Under the pieces are notes generated by a model. That model saw only the letters and a list, made by a program, of their open reading frames with translations. It did no database searches and was not told the DNA's origin. The translations under genes were made by a program, and so were the position numbers. Positions 29,225-38,686 of a DNA stretch of 64,000 nucleotides are shown here, one piece after another. Each line of letters opens with the position of its first letter. Positions within the stretch are counted from its first letter, which is position 1. Source of the DNA: Magnetovibrio sp. (lineage in GTDB: Bacteria > Pseudomonadota > Alphaproteobacteria > Rhodospirillales > Casp-alpha2); NCBI GenBank assembly GCA_002690705.1, contig NZFO01000009.1:54240-118239 (forward strand), read 5' to 3'.

Positions 29225-30901
29225 ATGTCTGACGATGCTGAGTCGCCTCCAATGGATTTTAATAGGGCAAAATCCCAATGGCAATCGGAATATGATCACA
29301 CCATAATGAGAAGTGACCTGCGAAGAAATCGGTCGGGCATTGAAGTAAAACCAATTTACACTCCTGAAGATTGGGATAGCTCGCGTTATATGGAGGACTT
29401 AGGTTTTCCGGGGCAAGCACCATGGGCAAGAGGTATTTATCCATCCATGCATCGCGGCCGTACTTGGACCCAGCGGCAGCTAATTGGCTTAGCAACGCCC
29501 GAAGAGTATAATAAACGCATGCTTAAAATCATTGATGCGGGCGCCACGGCCTTGAGTATCATTCCGTGTAATTCTGTATATCGCGGATATGACATTGATG
29601 AGGTTGATCCTGTGTTACTCGGCACATGTGGCACAACTATTAATACGGTCGATGATCTAGATATGTGCTTGAATAGTGTGCCAATAGAGAAAACTTCCAT
29701 CGCTCTCAATGATCCCTCACCTTTCACCCTTCTTGCATTCTTGCTTGGTGTGGCCAATCGGCGGTCGATCGCATGGGATAAGTTAACAGGTACATCTAAT
29801 CAGAGTGATTTTTTATCGCATTTTGTATCGAATCATATGTTTTTTCGTCTAGCTTTGGACGGCGCGAGGCGCGTCTTTGTTGATCACGTCTCTTTTGCGA
29901 ATAAATATGTTCCGAATTGGAATCCCGTATCTGTAGTTGGTCAACACATGCAGCAATCAGGTGCGACGCCCGCAGAAGCAATGGCTTTTACGCTGTGCAC
30001 AGCAGTTCAATATACGGAGGATTGCATTGCACGCGGCATGCAACCTAATGAGTTTTTACCAAGGTTCACGTTCTTCTTTGACATTTCCATCAGCTTCTTC
30101 GAGGAGATTGCAAAATTTCGGGCTGGACGACGTATCTGGGCAAAAATAGTCGAGAATCGGTTTGGGGTTAAAGATAAGCGGTCGCAACGTTTTAAGTTTC
30201 ATGCCCAAACGTCCGGCGTTGATCTGACAAGGCAGCAACCGTTGAATAATATTGCGCGCGTGTCTGCACAGGCTATCGCGGGTATTTTAGGCGGCTTGCA
30301 GTCGATGCATACAGACGGTTACGACGAGGTCTTAAGCACGCCAACTGAGGAGGCTGCTAAAATAGCTGTCGCGACACAAAATATACTCAGAGATGAAGCT
30401 CATTTGGTTGATGTCATCGACCCATTGGCTGGTTCTTTTTATGTTGAGACTTTGACTAATGAAATGGAGGAGAAAATTGTTGATGTCATGCGTGTGGTTG
30501 AAGATGCCGGCGGCATGTTCGAGGCGGTGGGGACTGGCCTTGTCCAAGGAATGATTGGTAAATCAGCTGTCGAATTTCAAAGACGCATAGATGAGAGCGA
30601 GCAGGTAGTCGTGGGTGTTAATAAATACCTTGAAGATGATGATGCGGGTGTCGTGTCCTTGCCGCGTCCAGCCGAGAGTGTTATGCAAGGTCAACTAGAT
30701 CGTCTGCGCACTTTCAAGGCTGCGCGGTCAAAAGTTGCTGTGGACAGAGCATTAGATCGGCTAGCCTTTGCATCAATCAATGAGCAAGAAAATATTTTTG
30801 AACATATTGTCAGCGGCGTCGAGTCTGGTTTAACTAATGGTGAAATTTGCGGCAAGCTTCGTGATGAGATGGGGTTTGGCAATCCACTGGTTGCCGCATG
30901 A
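29225..30901 (+). CDS. Acyl-CoA mutase large subunit (methylmalonyl-CoA mutase family)
   Basis: The catalytic TIM-barrel subunit of an adenosylcobalamin-dependent carbon-skeleton mutase, 558 residues without its own B12 domain. Family hallmarks are present: [55 protein letters not shown] and [13 protein letters not shown]. The conserved histidine next to cobalamin is kept (GQHMQQSGA). The residue matching the methylmalonyl-specific tyrosine (MYxxRxWT) is histidine, and the arginine that binds the substrate carboxylate appears replaced by serine (HFVSNHMF). Thus methylmalonyl-CoA is unlikely to be the substrate. It overlaps the thioesterase gene by 4 nt. Confidence 0.88.
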   Translation: MSDDAESPPMDFNRAKSQWQSEYDHTIMRSDLRRNRSGIEVKPIYTPEDWDSSRYMEDLGFPGQAPWARGIYPSMHRGRTWTQRQLIGLATPEEYNKRMLKIIDAGATALSIIPCNSVYRGYDIDEVDPVLLGTCGTTINTVDDLDMCLNSVPIEKTSIALNDPSPFTLLAFLLGVANRRSIAWDKLTGTSNQSDFLSHFVSNHMFFRLALDGARRVFVDHVSFANKYVPNWNPVSVVGQHMQQSGATPAEAMAFTLCTAVQYTEDCIARGMQPNEFLPRFTFFFDISISFFEEIAKFRAGRRIWAKIVENRFGVKDKRSQRFKFHAQTSGVDLTRQQPLNNIARVSAQAIAGILGGLQSMHTDGYDEVLSTPTEEAAKIAVATQNILRDEAHLVDVIDPLAGSFYVETLTNEMEEKIVDVMRVVEDAGGMFEAVGTGLVQGMIGKSAVEFQRRIDESEQVVVGVNKYLEDDDAGVVSLPRPAESVMQGQLDRLRTFKAARSKVAVDRALDRLAFASINEQENIFEHIVSGVESGLTNGEICGKLRDEMGFGNPLVAA

Positions 30902-31323
30902 CTTTTACTCCCCTTCGGTCATGCGACCTACTGCCATTGGATAGTTTCGCGTCTTATTTGGGCATTGACCACATTGATGGTGGGGATGGCTTTTCGATAG
31001 TTGAGCTTACCCTCAGACAAAAACATCTCAATTTTTTTAATAGTTGCCATGGTGGCGTGATTTTCTCACTGGCTGACACGGCATTTGGTCTTGCCTCTAA
31101 TGCGCCTGGGAATCTATCGGTCGCTATTGATGCCCATGTGACCTTCATTAAAGGAGCAAAGGTCGGCGACGTCTTGAGAGCTCGAGCAAACAGAGTTTCT
31201 GGGTCACGCAAGACTGCGGTTTATCAAGTTGAAGTGTCTCGTGACATATGTATCTTAGCGACTTTTACAGGAACAGTATTTGTAACCGGCAAAGCGGTAT
31301 CGAATTTCTTGGCCCATAACTAA
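30898..31323 (+). CDS. PaaI-like hotdog-fold acyl-CoA thioesterase
   Basis: A small cytosolic thioesterase of the 4HBT/PaaI type, 141 residues. The signature [19 protein letters not shown] contains the HGG and the catalytic aspartate of PaaI enzymes. [17 protein letters not shown] is the usual central strand. Its start overlaps the mutase stop (ATGA). The coupling suggests it releases CoA from the mutase product or from a dead-end acyl-CoA of that pathway. Its stop overlaps the stop of the broken CBS gene on the other strand. Confidence 0.9.
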   Translation: MTFTPLRSCDLLPLDSFASYLGIDHIDGGDGFSIVELTLRQKHLNFFNSCHGGVIFSLADTAFGLASNAPGNLSVAIDAHVTFIKGAKVGDVLRARANRVSGSRKTAVYQVEVSRDICILATFTGTVFVTGKAVSNFLAHN

Positions 31324-31795
31324 GCCTCGTAGCGATCACTAAGTACGAAGGCTTCGGTATCTCGAATGTCCTTTTCGAGGGCCTCTTTATAGGCTGAATA
31401 TAGGTCACGCACTGATACTACGGCCTGACATTTTCCATCTCAAACAACAGGTAATTGCCGGTATCTCCGTGTCTGTACAAGTTCTGAGGCGTCTCCGGGG
31501 GAGTTGTCAGAATCCAAAGTATCAGGATTAATAGTCATCATTTCTGATAATTGTATTTTACCGGTTCAATATGTTTTGTCATTATCTTTTGGCAAAGGTC
31601 GCGTTCGATCACAATATCTAGTGTTTTTGCCTTACTATCGACCATAATCATTGCGGCTATATCTTTACTTGCCATTTATTTAGCCATCTGTGCGGCACAT
31701 TCGTGCATTCTCATTGTAAGAATATTTGTTGCTTTCACGATATCGGGGATAATGTCTCTGCTTATATCCTCTGTCCTCCCAGTCAGAGCTCCCAC
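31320..31795 (-). pseudogene. Two-CBS-domain protein, broken
   Basis: On the minus strand the pieces are IIPDIVKATNILTMRMHECA, an in-frame TAA, then SKDIAAMIMVD and VIERDLCQKIM, then a frameshift. The other frame continues LSEMMTINPDTLDSDNSPGD, RRYRQLPVV, an in-frame TGA, and VVSVRDLYSAYKEALEKDIR. The order matches a two-CBS-domain regulatory protein common in Alphaproteobacteria. Two stops plus one shift make it a clear pseudogene. A GTG at 31795 could be the old start. Confidence 0.85.
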
Positions 31796-31928
31796 GTAAA
31801 TATTTTACAACTTATATCAAGGTTAAACGGTTGGTTTATGCGACAAATTTCTAGTATTTTTTAGTTTATGATATACCTAACACGTCTATCAAATTCTTCA
31901 ATTCTACATAAGTTGAGATTGTTGTGAT

Positions 31929-33200
31929 TTAATCTTCAGAAACTTCGTTTTTGGGAGGCGTAACCCGAATTTTTGTAATTTGGTGCCGTTGCCGTTCAAC
32001 AATGTCAAAGCGGAAACCATGAAACATAAAGCGTTGACCAACATCTGGAATTCTACGTGCTTCATGTAATACCAATCCAGCCACAGTAGCTGCCTCTTCG
32101 TCTGGTAAGTTCCATTCAAGCTCCCGATTAATATCTCGGATAGTTACTTGGCCATCGATCAGATATGTTCCTTCCGTCTCTGATTTAACACCAGAAAATT
32201 CATCGTCATGTTCGTCATCAATTTCCCCTACGATTTCTTCCAGAATATCCTCTAGCGTTACAATCCCCAAGAAGCTGCCGTATTCGTCTATTACTAATGC
32301 GAAATGTTCGCGTCGTTCCCGAAAGGCGTGGAGCTGGTCTAACAATTGGGTTTGCTCGGGTATGAACCATGGTGCGCTCATCACTTCCGTAATATCGATT
32401 GTATTGAATTCACCGTCCGCCTCTGTAACTCTTCGAAGAAGGGCTTTAGCGTGCAGGATCCCGACAATGTTATCTATATTCCCACGCCAGAGTGGTATTC
32501 GAGTATATGGACTGTCGACGACCTGTGTTACCAACTCGGATGGAGACATATCAACATCTAATGCGGTGATATTACGGCGGTGCCTCATTATCTTCGCTAC
32601 TTGGACGTCGTCGAGGTCGAGTACGCTGTGCAGCATTGCACGCTCATGCTTGACTACAGCTTCCTTGCCATCGTGAAGTTCAATGGCACCGCGTAATTCA
32701 GTCTCGCGAAAAAAATCTATATTGGGGTCGTGTTTGTTCAACCCAAATAAATTGAGACCGCCACTTACAACTGCATTAACGCTGCTGGTAAAAGGAGAGA
32801 GAATGGAGACGATTACGTTTATTATTGGCGCCACTGCTAAAGCCGATTTATCAGCTGTATTAATAGCGTAGGTTTTTGGCATTACCTCGGCAAAAACCAG
32901 GATAAGAAGTGTCATGCCGATGGTTGCATATACGACTCCAGCCTCTCCAAATACCTCGATTAAAATGCTGGTTGCCAAGGCCGATGCAAATATATTTACC
33001 AAATTGTTACCGAGTAAAATGGCTCCAATAAGGCGTTCATTGTCGTCACGAAGGCGGTTTACCAAACGTGCCCTAGCGCTACCACTCTGCTGCAAATGGT
33101 GCATTACAGGCCGTGAAGCGGCGGTGAGTGCCGTCTCAGAACCAGAGAAAAAAGCTGAGAGCACTAATAAAAAAGCTATAGCGCCGATGATTTCTAACAT
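31929..33200 (-). CDS. CorC/HlyC family transporter-like protein (DUF21-CBS-CBS-CorC_HlyC)
   Basis: An inner-membrane CNNM/CorC-type protein implicated in magnesium or cobalt homeostasis. The N-terminal DUF21 domain has four hydrophobic segments with FFSGSETALTAASR and FAEVMPKTYAI. Two CBS domains follow (TEVMSAPWFIPEQTQLLDQL; VIDEYGSFLGIVTLEDILEE), then the C-terminal CorC_HlyC domain (GTYLIDGQVTIRDINRELEW). The 423-residue length is standard. It follows aroK-aroB on the same strand, a conserved alphaproteobacterial arrangement. Confidence 0.93.
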   Translation of the reverse strand: MLEIIGAIAFLLVLSAFFSGSETALTAASRPVMHHLQQSGSARARLVNRLRDDNERLIGAILLGNNLVNIFASALATSILIEVFGEAGVVYATIGMTLLILVFAEVMPKTYAINTADKSALAVAPIINVIVSILSPFTSSVNAVVSGGLNLFGLNKHDPNIDFFRETELRGAIELHDGKEAVVKHERAMLHSVLDLDDVQVAKIMRHRRNITALDVDMSPSELVTQVVDSPYTRIPLWRGNIDNIVGILHAKALLRRVTEADGEFNTIDITEVMSAPWFIPEQTQLLDQLHAFRERREHFALVIDEYGSFLGIVTLEDILEEIVGEIDDEHDDEFSGVKSETEGTYLIDGQVTIRDINRELEWNLPDEEAATVAGLVLHEARRIPDVGQRFMFHGFRFDIVERQRHQITKIRVTPPKNEVSED

Positions 33201-33327
33201 GGAGAATCTCCTGACTTCTCTCCTAGAGAGTTAGTTCTAGGCGTTTAACATTACTATGGTATGAGAATATGATAATGGGCATTCTGGTTTTAAGTGTCGA
33301 GTGTCTGTGACAGCTATATCTAAGTCT

Positions 33328-34449
33328 TTACTTGAGTAAATTATCCAAATGGATTCTTAGGTCCTGAATTTTTACATTTTTGGATACAAATGCTGAACCT
33401 ATACCCCGCGCTAAAATAAATGTGAGCACATTGGCCTCCACTTTTTTATCTTTGCCCATGTGATGGATTAATTTATCTGTAGTCCATTTTTTGGTAACAA
33501 CTGACGAGATGTCAATGGGCAAGCCAACTGCCCTGAAATGCTCTCGGATTCTTACTACGTCTTGCCCAGAACATAGGCCCAACCGTTGCGAAAATTCAAA
33601 CGCAGCTATTGTTCCCATAGCGACGGCCTCGCCATGTAAAAGTTTTTTCCCAAAGCCAACTTCAACTTCAAATGCATGACCGAAAGTATGACCAAGATTT
33701 AACAATGCCCGCAACCCGGCCTCACGCTCATCTCTTGCAACCACTTGTGCTTTTATAAAACATGATTTTTCTACCGCGTGAGCGCGCAGGCCGAGGTCGC
33801 CGTTTATTAAGTCAGACCCGTTAGTTTCGCACCATTCAAAAAAGTCAGGGTTATTGATCAGTCCATATTTAATGACCTCCGCATAACCAGCAAGGATTTG
33901 GCGGAGGGGTAAAGTATCCAAAGTAGTTAGATCCGCTAAAACTAATCTTGGTTGATAAAATGCCCCAACAAGGTTTTTACCCTGCGGAGTATCGATTGCT
34001 GTTTTACCTCCGACTGAACTATCAACCTGTGCTAGCAATGTGGTGGGGATTTGGATAAGCGGAATGCCGCGAAGCGCAATAGCTGCAGCGAAACCTACTA
34101 GATCTCCAATCACGCCGCCTCCGAGGGCAACAAGCACTGTTTTTCGATCTACCCCGGTTTGTAACACCCACTCTATAACTCGTTTGAGTTGCCCAAAGCT
34201 TTTCGTTTTCTCACCCGGAGGAAGCACCATCTCTGATCCGCAGATATTTTCGGCCACCAGAGAGGCTTTATAGGGTTCTAACCAATGAGCGGCAACGTTC
34301 TCGTCAGTAATAGTTAAGACGCGGGGTTCTGATAGATGAGGACGAAGATATTTCCCGGCTCTGTTGATTAGGTTCTTACCTATGACTATGTCGTATGAAC
34401 GCTCACCTAAATCGACCCGCAAAGTTTTCGATTGATTCAAAGTTTTCAT
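33328..34449 (-). CDS. aroB: 3-dehydroquinate synthase
   Basis: It makes 3-dehydroquinate from DAHP, step two of the shikimate pathway, using NAD and a divalent metal. VALGGGVIGDLVGFAAA and PTTLLAQVDSSVGGKTAID are the nucleotide and substrate motifs; LINLG-type LLNLGHTFGHAFE holds metal-binding histidines. At 373 residues it is complete. Its start overlaps the aroK stop by 4 nt. Confidence 0.97.
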   Translation of the reverse strand: MKTLNQSKTLRVDLGERSYDIVIGKNLINRAGKYLRPHLSEPRVLTITDENVAAHWLEPYKASLVAENICGSEMVLPPGEKTKSFGQLKRVIEWVLQTGVDRKTVLVALGGGVIGDLVGFAAAIALRGIPLIQIPTTLLAQVDSSVGGKTAIDTPQGKNLVGAFYQPRLVLADLTTLDTLPLRQILAGYAEVIKYGLINNPDFFEWCETNGSDLINGDLGLRAHAVEKSCFIKAQVVARDEREAGLRALLNLGHTFGHAFEVEVGFGKKLLHGEAVAMGTIAAFEFSQRLGLCSGQDVVRIREHFRAVGLPIDISSVVTKKWTTDKLIHHMGKDKKVEANVLTFILARGIGSAFVSKNVKIQDLRIHLDNLLK

Positions 34450-34991
34450 TTATAAAAATCCGACGGCAAAATACCTGCCTTTTCAAGCGCTGCACATATC
34501 GCATTCACTGAAGCATTTACACCTTCGTTCCCAATTTCAACTGTGATGTCTGCCTCTGCGTATACTGGGTAGCGAACGCGCATAAGTCGTTTGAGTATCT
34601 GGCGCGGATTCCCCTCGTTTAGAAGTGGTCGCCCTCGTCTCCTAGCTGTGCGTAAAACCAATACATCAATGTCAGCTTTGAGCCACACGGAGGTAGCTTC
34701 CCTAAGTATTTTAGCCCGAGAATCTGTATTCACAAAAGCGCCACCACCTGCAGCAATCACGGCGATTGGCTGACTGAGTAAGCGTTGTATTATAAGCGAC
34801 TCCATTTTTCGGAATGCTTCTTCCCCGTTGAATTCGAAAATATTTTCGATTGAGCAACCTGCAACTTGTTCTGCCTCCTCGTCCGAATCGGTGAATGGTA
34901 GTTGCAGTTTTTTTGCTAATTTTTTACCAATGGTGGTCTTTCCGGTTCCCATTAGGCCGATGAGAACGATTGGTTTGTCTATGATAGGCAT
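34446..34991 (-). CDS. aroK: Shikimate kinase
   Basis: It phosphorylates shikimate at the 3-OH with ATP. The Walker A motif GLMGTGKTTIGKKLA is at residues 12-26, followed by DSDEEAEQVAGCSIENIF with the substrate-binding aspartate, and AAGGGAFVN. The arginine-rich RTARRRGRPLL segment is the lid. 181 residues. It is the first gene of aroK-aroB, divergent from the 46-aa membrane protein at 35229. Confidence 0.96.
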   Translation of the reverse strand: MPIIDKPIVLIGLMGTGKTTIGKKLAKKLQLPFTDSDEEAEQVAGCSIENIFEFNGEEAFRKMESLIIQRLLSQPIAVIAAGGGAFVNTDSRAKILREATSVWLKADIDVLVLRTARRRGRPLLNEGNPRQILKRLMRVRYPVYAEADITVEIGNEGVNASVNAICAALEKAGILPSDFYK

Positions 34992-35228
34992 ATTTAATCA
35001 ATTTTTAACCTTAACGAAGTGTATCAGTTCAGTCGTGGCGTTGAAAGGCTGGCGTTCAAGGAATAAACTCACCACGTTGTTGAAGCCGTAAAAATGACAT
35101 AATTCCACCTGAGGATATAATGTTTCAGTGTTCCATAACAAACTCGTGTATGTCTGGCGTCAAGAAGGGGTTAATAAGGCAGCTCACAATCACGGTTTAT
35201 GTAGTTTTGGGGTTGAGAGCCTTTTAAT

Positions 35229-35369
35229 ATGAAAAAATTATCAAACCTAGTTTTTTTTGTTTTTTTGATTTTATTGATTAGCGGTGGAGTTTTTTTAGCA
35301 ACTTGGGATATTCCTGCCCCTTCGAAAATTTTAGAAAAAAGGATACCTGATGCGAGGTTCCCTAAATAG
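35229..35369 (+). CDS. Small single-pass membrane protein (46 aa)
   Basis: The frame starts MKKLSNLVFFVFLILLISGG, one hydrophobic helix, and ends with a short outside tail FLATWDIPAPSKILEKRIPD then ARFPK. The WDIPAP...IPDxRFP tail is one I associate with small proteins just upstream of the secreted-protein/xerD genes in related Alphaproteobacteria. It overlaps the next gene by 20 nt in another frame, which suggests coupled translation. Function unknown. Confidence 0.7.
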   Translation: MKKLSNLVFFVFLILLISGGVFLATWDIPAPSKILEKRIPDARFPK

Positions 35370-37452
35370 CCCCTGTTCTTTGGGTTGGTTTATTGAAAGA
35401 CTTTGTTTGAGTGCAGTATGCGTCGTGCTCGAATTTACGGGGGCTGTAAGCTTATCGGGAATCTCCTACGCGCAAGAAGTGAACCCACTCAGTTTGAACC
35501 CGAAAACCCCACCCCCTGTATCCAAAAAGACTCAAAATCAATCTGGAATTTCCTCTCAAGGCTATGGTAGGGCTGGCAATATTGAATATAAAAAAGGCTT
35601 GGTTAGAAAACCCTTATCAAAATCTAACTTAAATAAAGGCGGAAAAATTGAGGTAAATCAACTTTCGATTGTTACACCTGACGCTGTTGGTGTGTTGAGA
35701 ACTGAGGTGGGGGGACTTGGAGAGGATATGTGGGAAGGTATCTCTCTGGATACAGCGGAACGATTATTCGATCATTTGCCGTCACGGTTGGGGTCTCCTG
35801 TTTTAGCTGATTTAGTGCGTCGCGTGTCTATGACTGCAGCAAAACCGCCAGAGGGGCAATCGAACGGGGAGCAATTAGCCGTTCGTCGGGTTTCACAGCT
35901 TATTAAAATGGCTGACTACGCATCCGCACTCTCATTACTGAGTGTTATGCCTCGTCAGGGTCGCGGTGCAGGACTGAAACGCGTTGAAGCAGAACTAAAA
36001 TTATTGACAGGGGATCAAGTGGGCGGTTGTTCGATAGTGAGAGATGAAGTTCGTCGAAACTCCGGTAATTTTTGGCAAAAAGCACTTGTATTTTGCCAAT
36101 TGGTCTCAGGCCAAGAAGCTCAGGCTGAGCTCGGTATCTCCATGTTACGCGAGGTAGGTGTAGAGGACGTTATTTTTTTTCAAATGGTCGATGCCATGTC
36201 GCAGGACTTAGCTTATCAGGTGTCAAAGCCTGAAAAACTAAATTTTTTCAGTTTGCTCATGCTTTCACGGATCAAATTAACTTTAACACCCGATATTATT
36301 GAGAACTTACCAGCTGGTGCGACATTGGCGTTGGCTGTTAATAGTCGGTTACCTGCCGAGGTGCGGCTCTCTGCACTTGAGCAAGCTGCCCAGATGGGTC
36401 TATTGAGTGACATCAGGATAAAGCGTTTATTTAAAGATATTTACGAGCAACTGCCGCCGCCAGCTGAAGCCGAAAAAATAGCTAAAAAAACAGGGCTTAA
36501 TAGAGTAACGGCAGGGAATGTCGATAAGGTGTCAAAATTGGACACTGACTCCAACACGGTAATTCAAACAAAGGCTTATTTTGCCCGCATTATTAAGCGG
36601 GCGCGGTTATTGGCAACATCAATTGGGACCCCGGTCCCAGCTGTTAAGGCCGAAGCTGCTTTTGGAGCTCTTGTTTCTGCGCACGCGGACGGCGTATTCG
36701 CCGCATGGGCAGGACTGTTTCGAGATGATATTACCACCATTGAACCGACCAGTGATTATATCTGGTTCGCGCCACATGCCCTTCGAGCTTCACTGGCAAA
36801 TGGTCAACATGAACGGGCAATAGCGTGGGGAATGATGCTGCATCGTGGCGCTAATCGTAATAAAGAGGGCCTTGTGCTTTTGGAGAACGTTCAGATGCTC
36901 GCGGAATTTGTGAGGTCAGTTCTTAAAGCTGAGCCACAAGCGTCTTTAACCCTAGGACCCCAAAAAAATGATGCGGTGTTAAATTCGATAAAGTCTGCCT
37001 TTGGTTACTCAGCAAGCAAAGAGTCTTGGCTTTCAGTTAACCTTAACAGTGATGGTGATAATTCTCTGCTGCGGGTTGCCCCTGTTCCTCCAACACTATG
37101 GTTGGCTTTATTAGACTTGAACGACCGACAAAATTTTGTTGATCAGTCTAACCGGATTTCTGTAAAAATAGCATCAGAGAAGGGGAAGTTAGAAACTGTT
37201 AAAAAAACACCCATTGGAAATGAATCCAAAGTTGCCATGCAGCAGCTGGAAACACTATCAGTTGATAATCAGTCAAATAAAAAAAATCAGGCGGTCTTAA
37301 TTCTGTTAATTGCGCGCATAATCGGTTCTGCGAACCCTAGTTATGTTCATCCCGTTTTACTTCGTCAGGTTATCTACGGTCTTGATAGTGCTGGATTTAA
37401 CGACGAGGCTAAAAGACTTAGCATCGAAGCAATGTTGGGGGCTGGCTATTGA
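35350..37452 (+). CDS. Large secreted/periplasmic protein of unknown function
   Basis: A 700-residue protein with a signal-like N-terminus (hydrophobic stretch around residues 14-38, ending SYAQE), so it is probably periplasmic. A low-complexity region rich in P, S, K and N follows to about residue 100. The rest is alpha-helical with leucine/alanine periodicity (for example LIKMADYASALSLLSVMP), like a degenerate TPR-type scaffold. I recognise no catalytic motif. It is coupled to the small membrane protein before it and to xerD after it (TTGA overlap), an order conserved in related bacteria. Confidence 0.75.
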   Translation: MRGSLNSPCSLGWFIERLCLSAVCVVLEFTGAVSLSGISYAQEVNPLSLNPKTPPPVSKKTQNQSGISSQGYGRAGNIEYKKGLVRKPLSKSNLNKGGKIEVNQLSIVTPDAVGVLRTEVGGLGEDMWEGISLDTAERLFDHLPSRLGSPVLADLVRRVSMTAAKPPEGQSNGEQLAVRRVSQLIKMADYASALSLLSVMPRQGRGAGLKRVEAELKLLTGDQVGGCSIVRDEVRRNSGNFWQKALVFCQLVSGQEAQAELGISMLREVGVEDVIFFQMVDAMSQDLAYQVSKPEKLNFFSLLMLSRIKLTLTPDIIENLPAGATLALAVNSRLPAEVRLSALEQAAQMGLLSDIRIKRLFKDIYEQLPPPAEAEKIAKKTGLNRVTAGNVDKVSKLDTDSNTVIQTKAYFARIIKRARLLATSIGTPVPAVKAEAAFGALVSAHADGVFAAWAGLFRDDITTIEPTSDYIWFAPHALRASLANGQHERAIAWGMMLHRGANRNKEGLVLLENVQMLAEFVRSVLKAEPQASLTLGPQKNDAVLNSIKSAFGYSASKESWLSVNLNSDGDNSLLRVAPVPPTLWLALLDLNDRQNFVDQSNRISVKIASEKGKLETVKKTPIGNESKVAMQQLETLSVDNQSNKKNQAVLILLIARIIGSANPSYVHPVLLRQVIYGLDSAGFNDEAKRLSIEAMLGAGY

Positions 37453-38429
37453 AGGGTTCAGGACATCGCGACAGAGTTCATTCGCAGGCTCTGTCGCTTC
37501 ACTTAGAAAATTTTATCGATATGATGGCCTCTGAACGGGGTGCAGCCATTAATACAATTGAGTCCTATAGAGGTGATCTTGAGAATTTTTCTGATTTCTT
37601 GTCCACGCGAAAACGAATGATTGAGAGTGCTGGCTCTAATGAAATTCAAGCATATTTGAAATTTATTTCTAATTTGGGATTAACAGCCCGGACCGCTGCG
37701 CGAAGACTTACGACGTTGCGACAATTCTATAAATTTTTATGCGATGAGGGCGTGCGAATTGATAACCCCACAACAATGGTTGACAACCCAAGAATACGTC
37801 GCGGTTTGCCGAAATATTTAAGTGAGGACGAAGTGTTTGCTCTGTTAACGGCAGCGCAATCCCTTCCCGGTGCGAGAGGTAGACGCGTGGAGGCCCTGCT
37901 TGAGATACTTTATGCTACTGGGATAAGAGTAAGTGAGCTTGTTTCGATGCCATTAACAGCTCTTTCACGTGATGGAAGAGTTATTTTAATAAGGGGTAAA
38001 GGTGGAAAGGAGCGAATGATACCAATCGGAAATGAAGCGACCAATGCGATTGCTGCTTACTTGGAAATAAGAACAGCTTTTTTAAGTAATATCGACCCCA
38101 GAGGTTATTGTTTGGAGAGTGTGTACATGTTTCCATCGCGCGGCAAAGAGGGACACCTAACTCGAGTTAGATTTTCTCAATTACTAAAAGAGTTGGCAAA
38201 GGATGCACATCTTGATCCAGAAGCCGTATCCCCCCATGTCCTTAGGCATTCCTTCGCTAGCCATCTTTTGGCGCACGGGGCAGATTTGCGATCTTTACAA
38301 CAAATGCTGGGTCATGCTGATATCGCAACAACCCAAATTTATACGCATGTATTGGAAGAACGGTTGCGGTCACTCGTAGAGACAGCTCATCCTATGGCAA
38401 CGCACGCAACACCATCTGAAACGGGGTAG
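37449..38429 (+). CDS. xerD: Site-specific tyrosine recombinase XerD
   Basis: It resolves chromosome dimers at dif with XerC at the septum. The N-terminal SAM-like domain (TIESYRGDLENFSDFLS) precedes the catalytic domain. All active-site residues are visible: R in ATGIRVSEL, K in RGKGGKERMIPI, H and R in SPHVLRHSFASHLL, H in QQMLGHADIATTQ, and the nucleophile Y in IYTHV. Start is TTG at 37449, overlapping the previous stop. Chromosomal context rather than a mobile element supports XerD over a phage integrase. Confidence 0.92.
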   Translation: MKGSGHRDRVHSQALSLHLENFIDMMASERGAAINTIESYRGDLENFSDFLSTRKRMIESAGSNEIQAYLKFISNLGLTARTAARRLTTLRQFYKFLCDEGVRIDNPTTMVDNPRIRRGLPKYLSEDEVFALLTAAQSLPGARGRRVEALLEILYATGIRVSELVSMPLTALSRDGRVILIRGKGGKERMIPIGNEATNAIAAYLEIRTAFLSNIDPRGYCLESVYMFPSRGKEGHLTRVRFSQLLKELAKDAHLDPEAVSPHVLRHSFASHLLAHGADLRSLQQMLGHADIATTQIYTHVLEERLRSLVETAHPMATHATPSETG

Positions 38430-38686
38430 TAAAGGCAATGAAACACATAATTCAGGAAAAAATGCTAAGTACCCTTGCTTAAGTGTAGGCTCGCTTTTAC
38501 GGTTTTTACCCGAATGTCCCAAATCTCAATTTTCCCCAATTTAAAGACATAATCTGAGTGGGGGCAACGCGGTATTTTCCATGCCTAATAAATACTTATG
38601 TTTAATATTATCATTAAGGCTATTAAGTTGCCGGAAAATAAGCTGGTTGAGTTTTCGTGGGTGTTTCAACGTGCTATTAAAATACC

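Noticed and set aside
37449-38429. Tyrosine recombinase considered as a mobile-element integrase
   Set aside because: XerD-type sequence in a conserved housekeeping context, with no attachment site or phage genes nearby.
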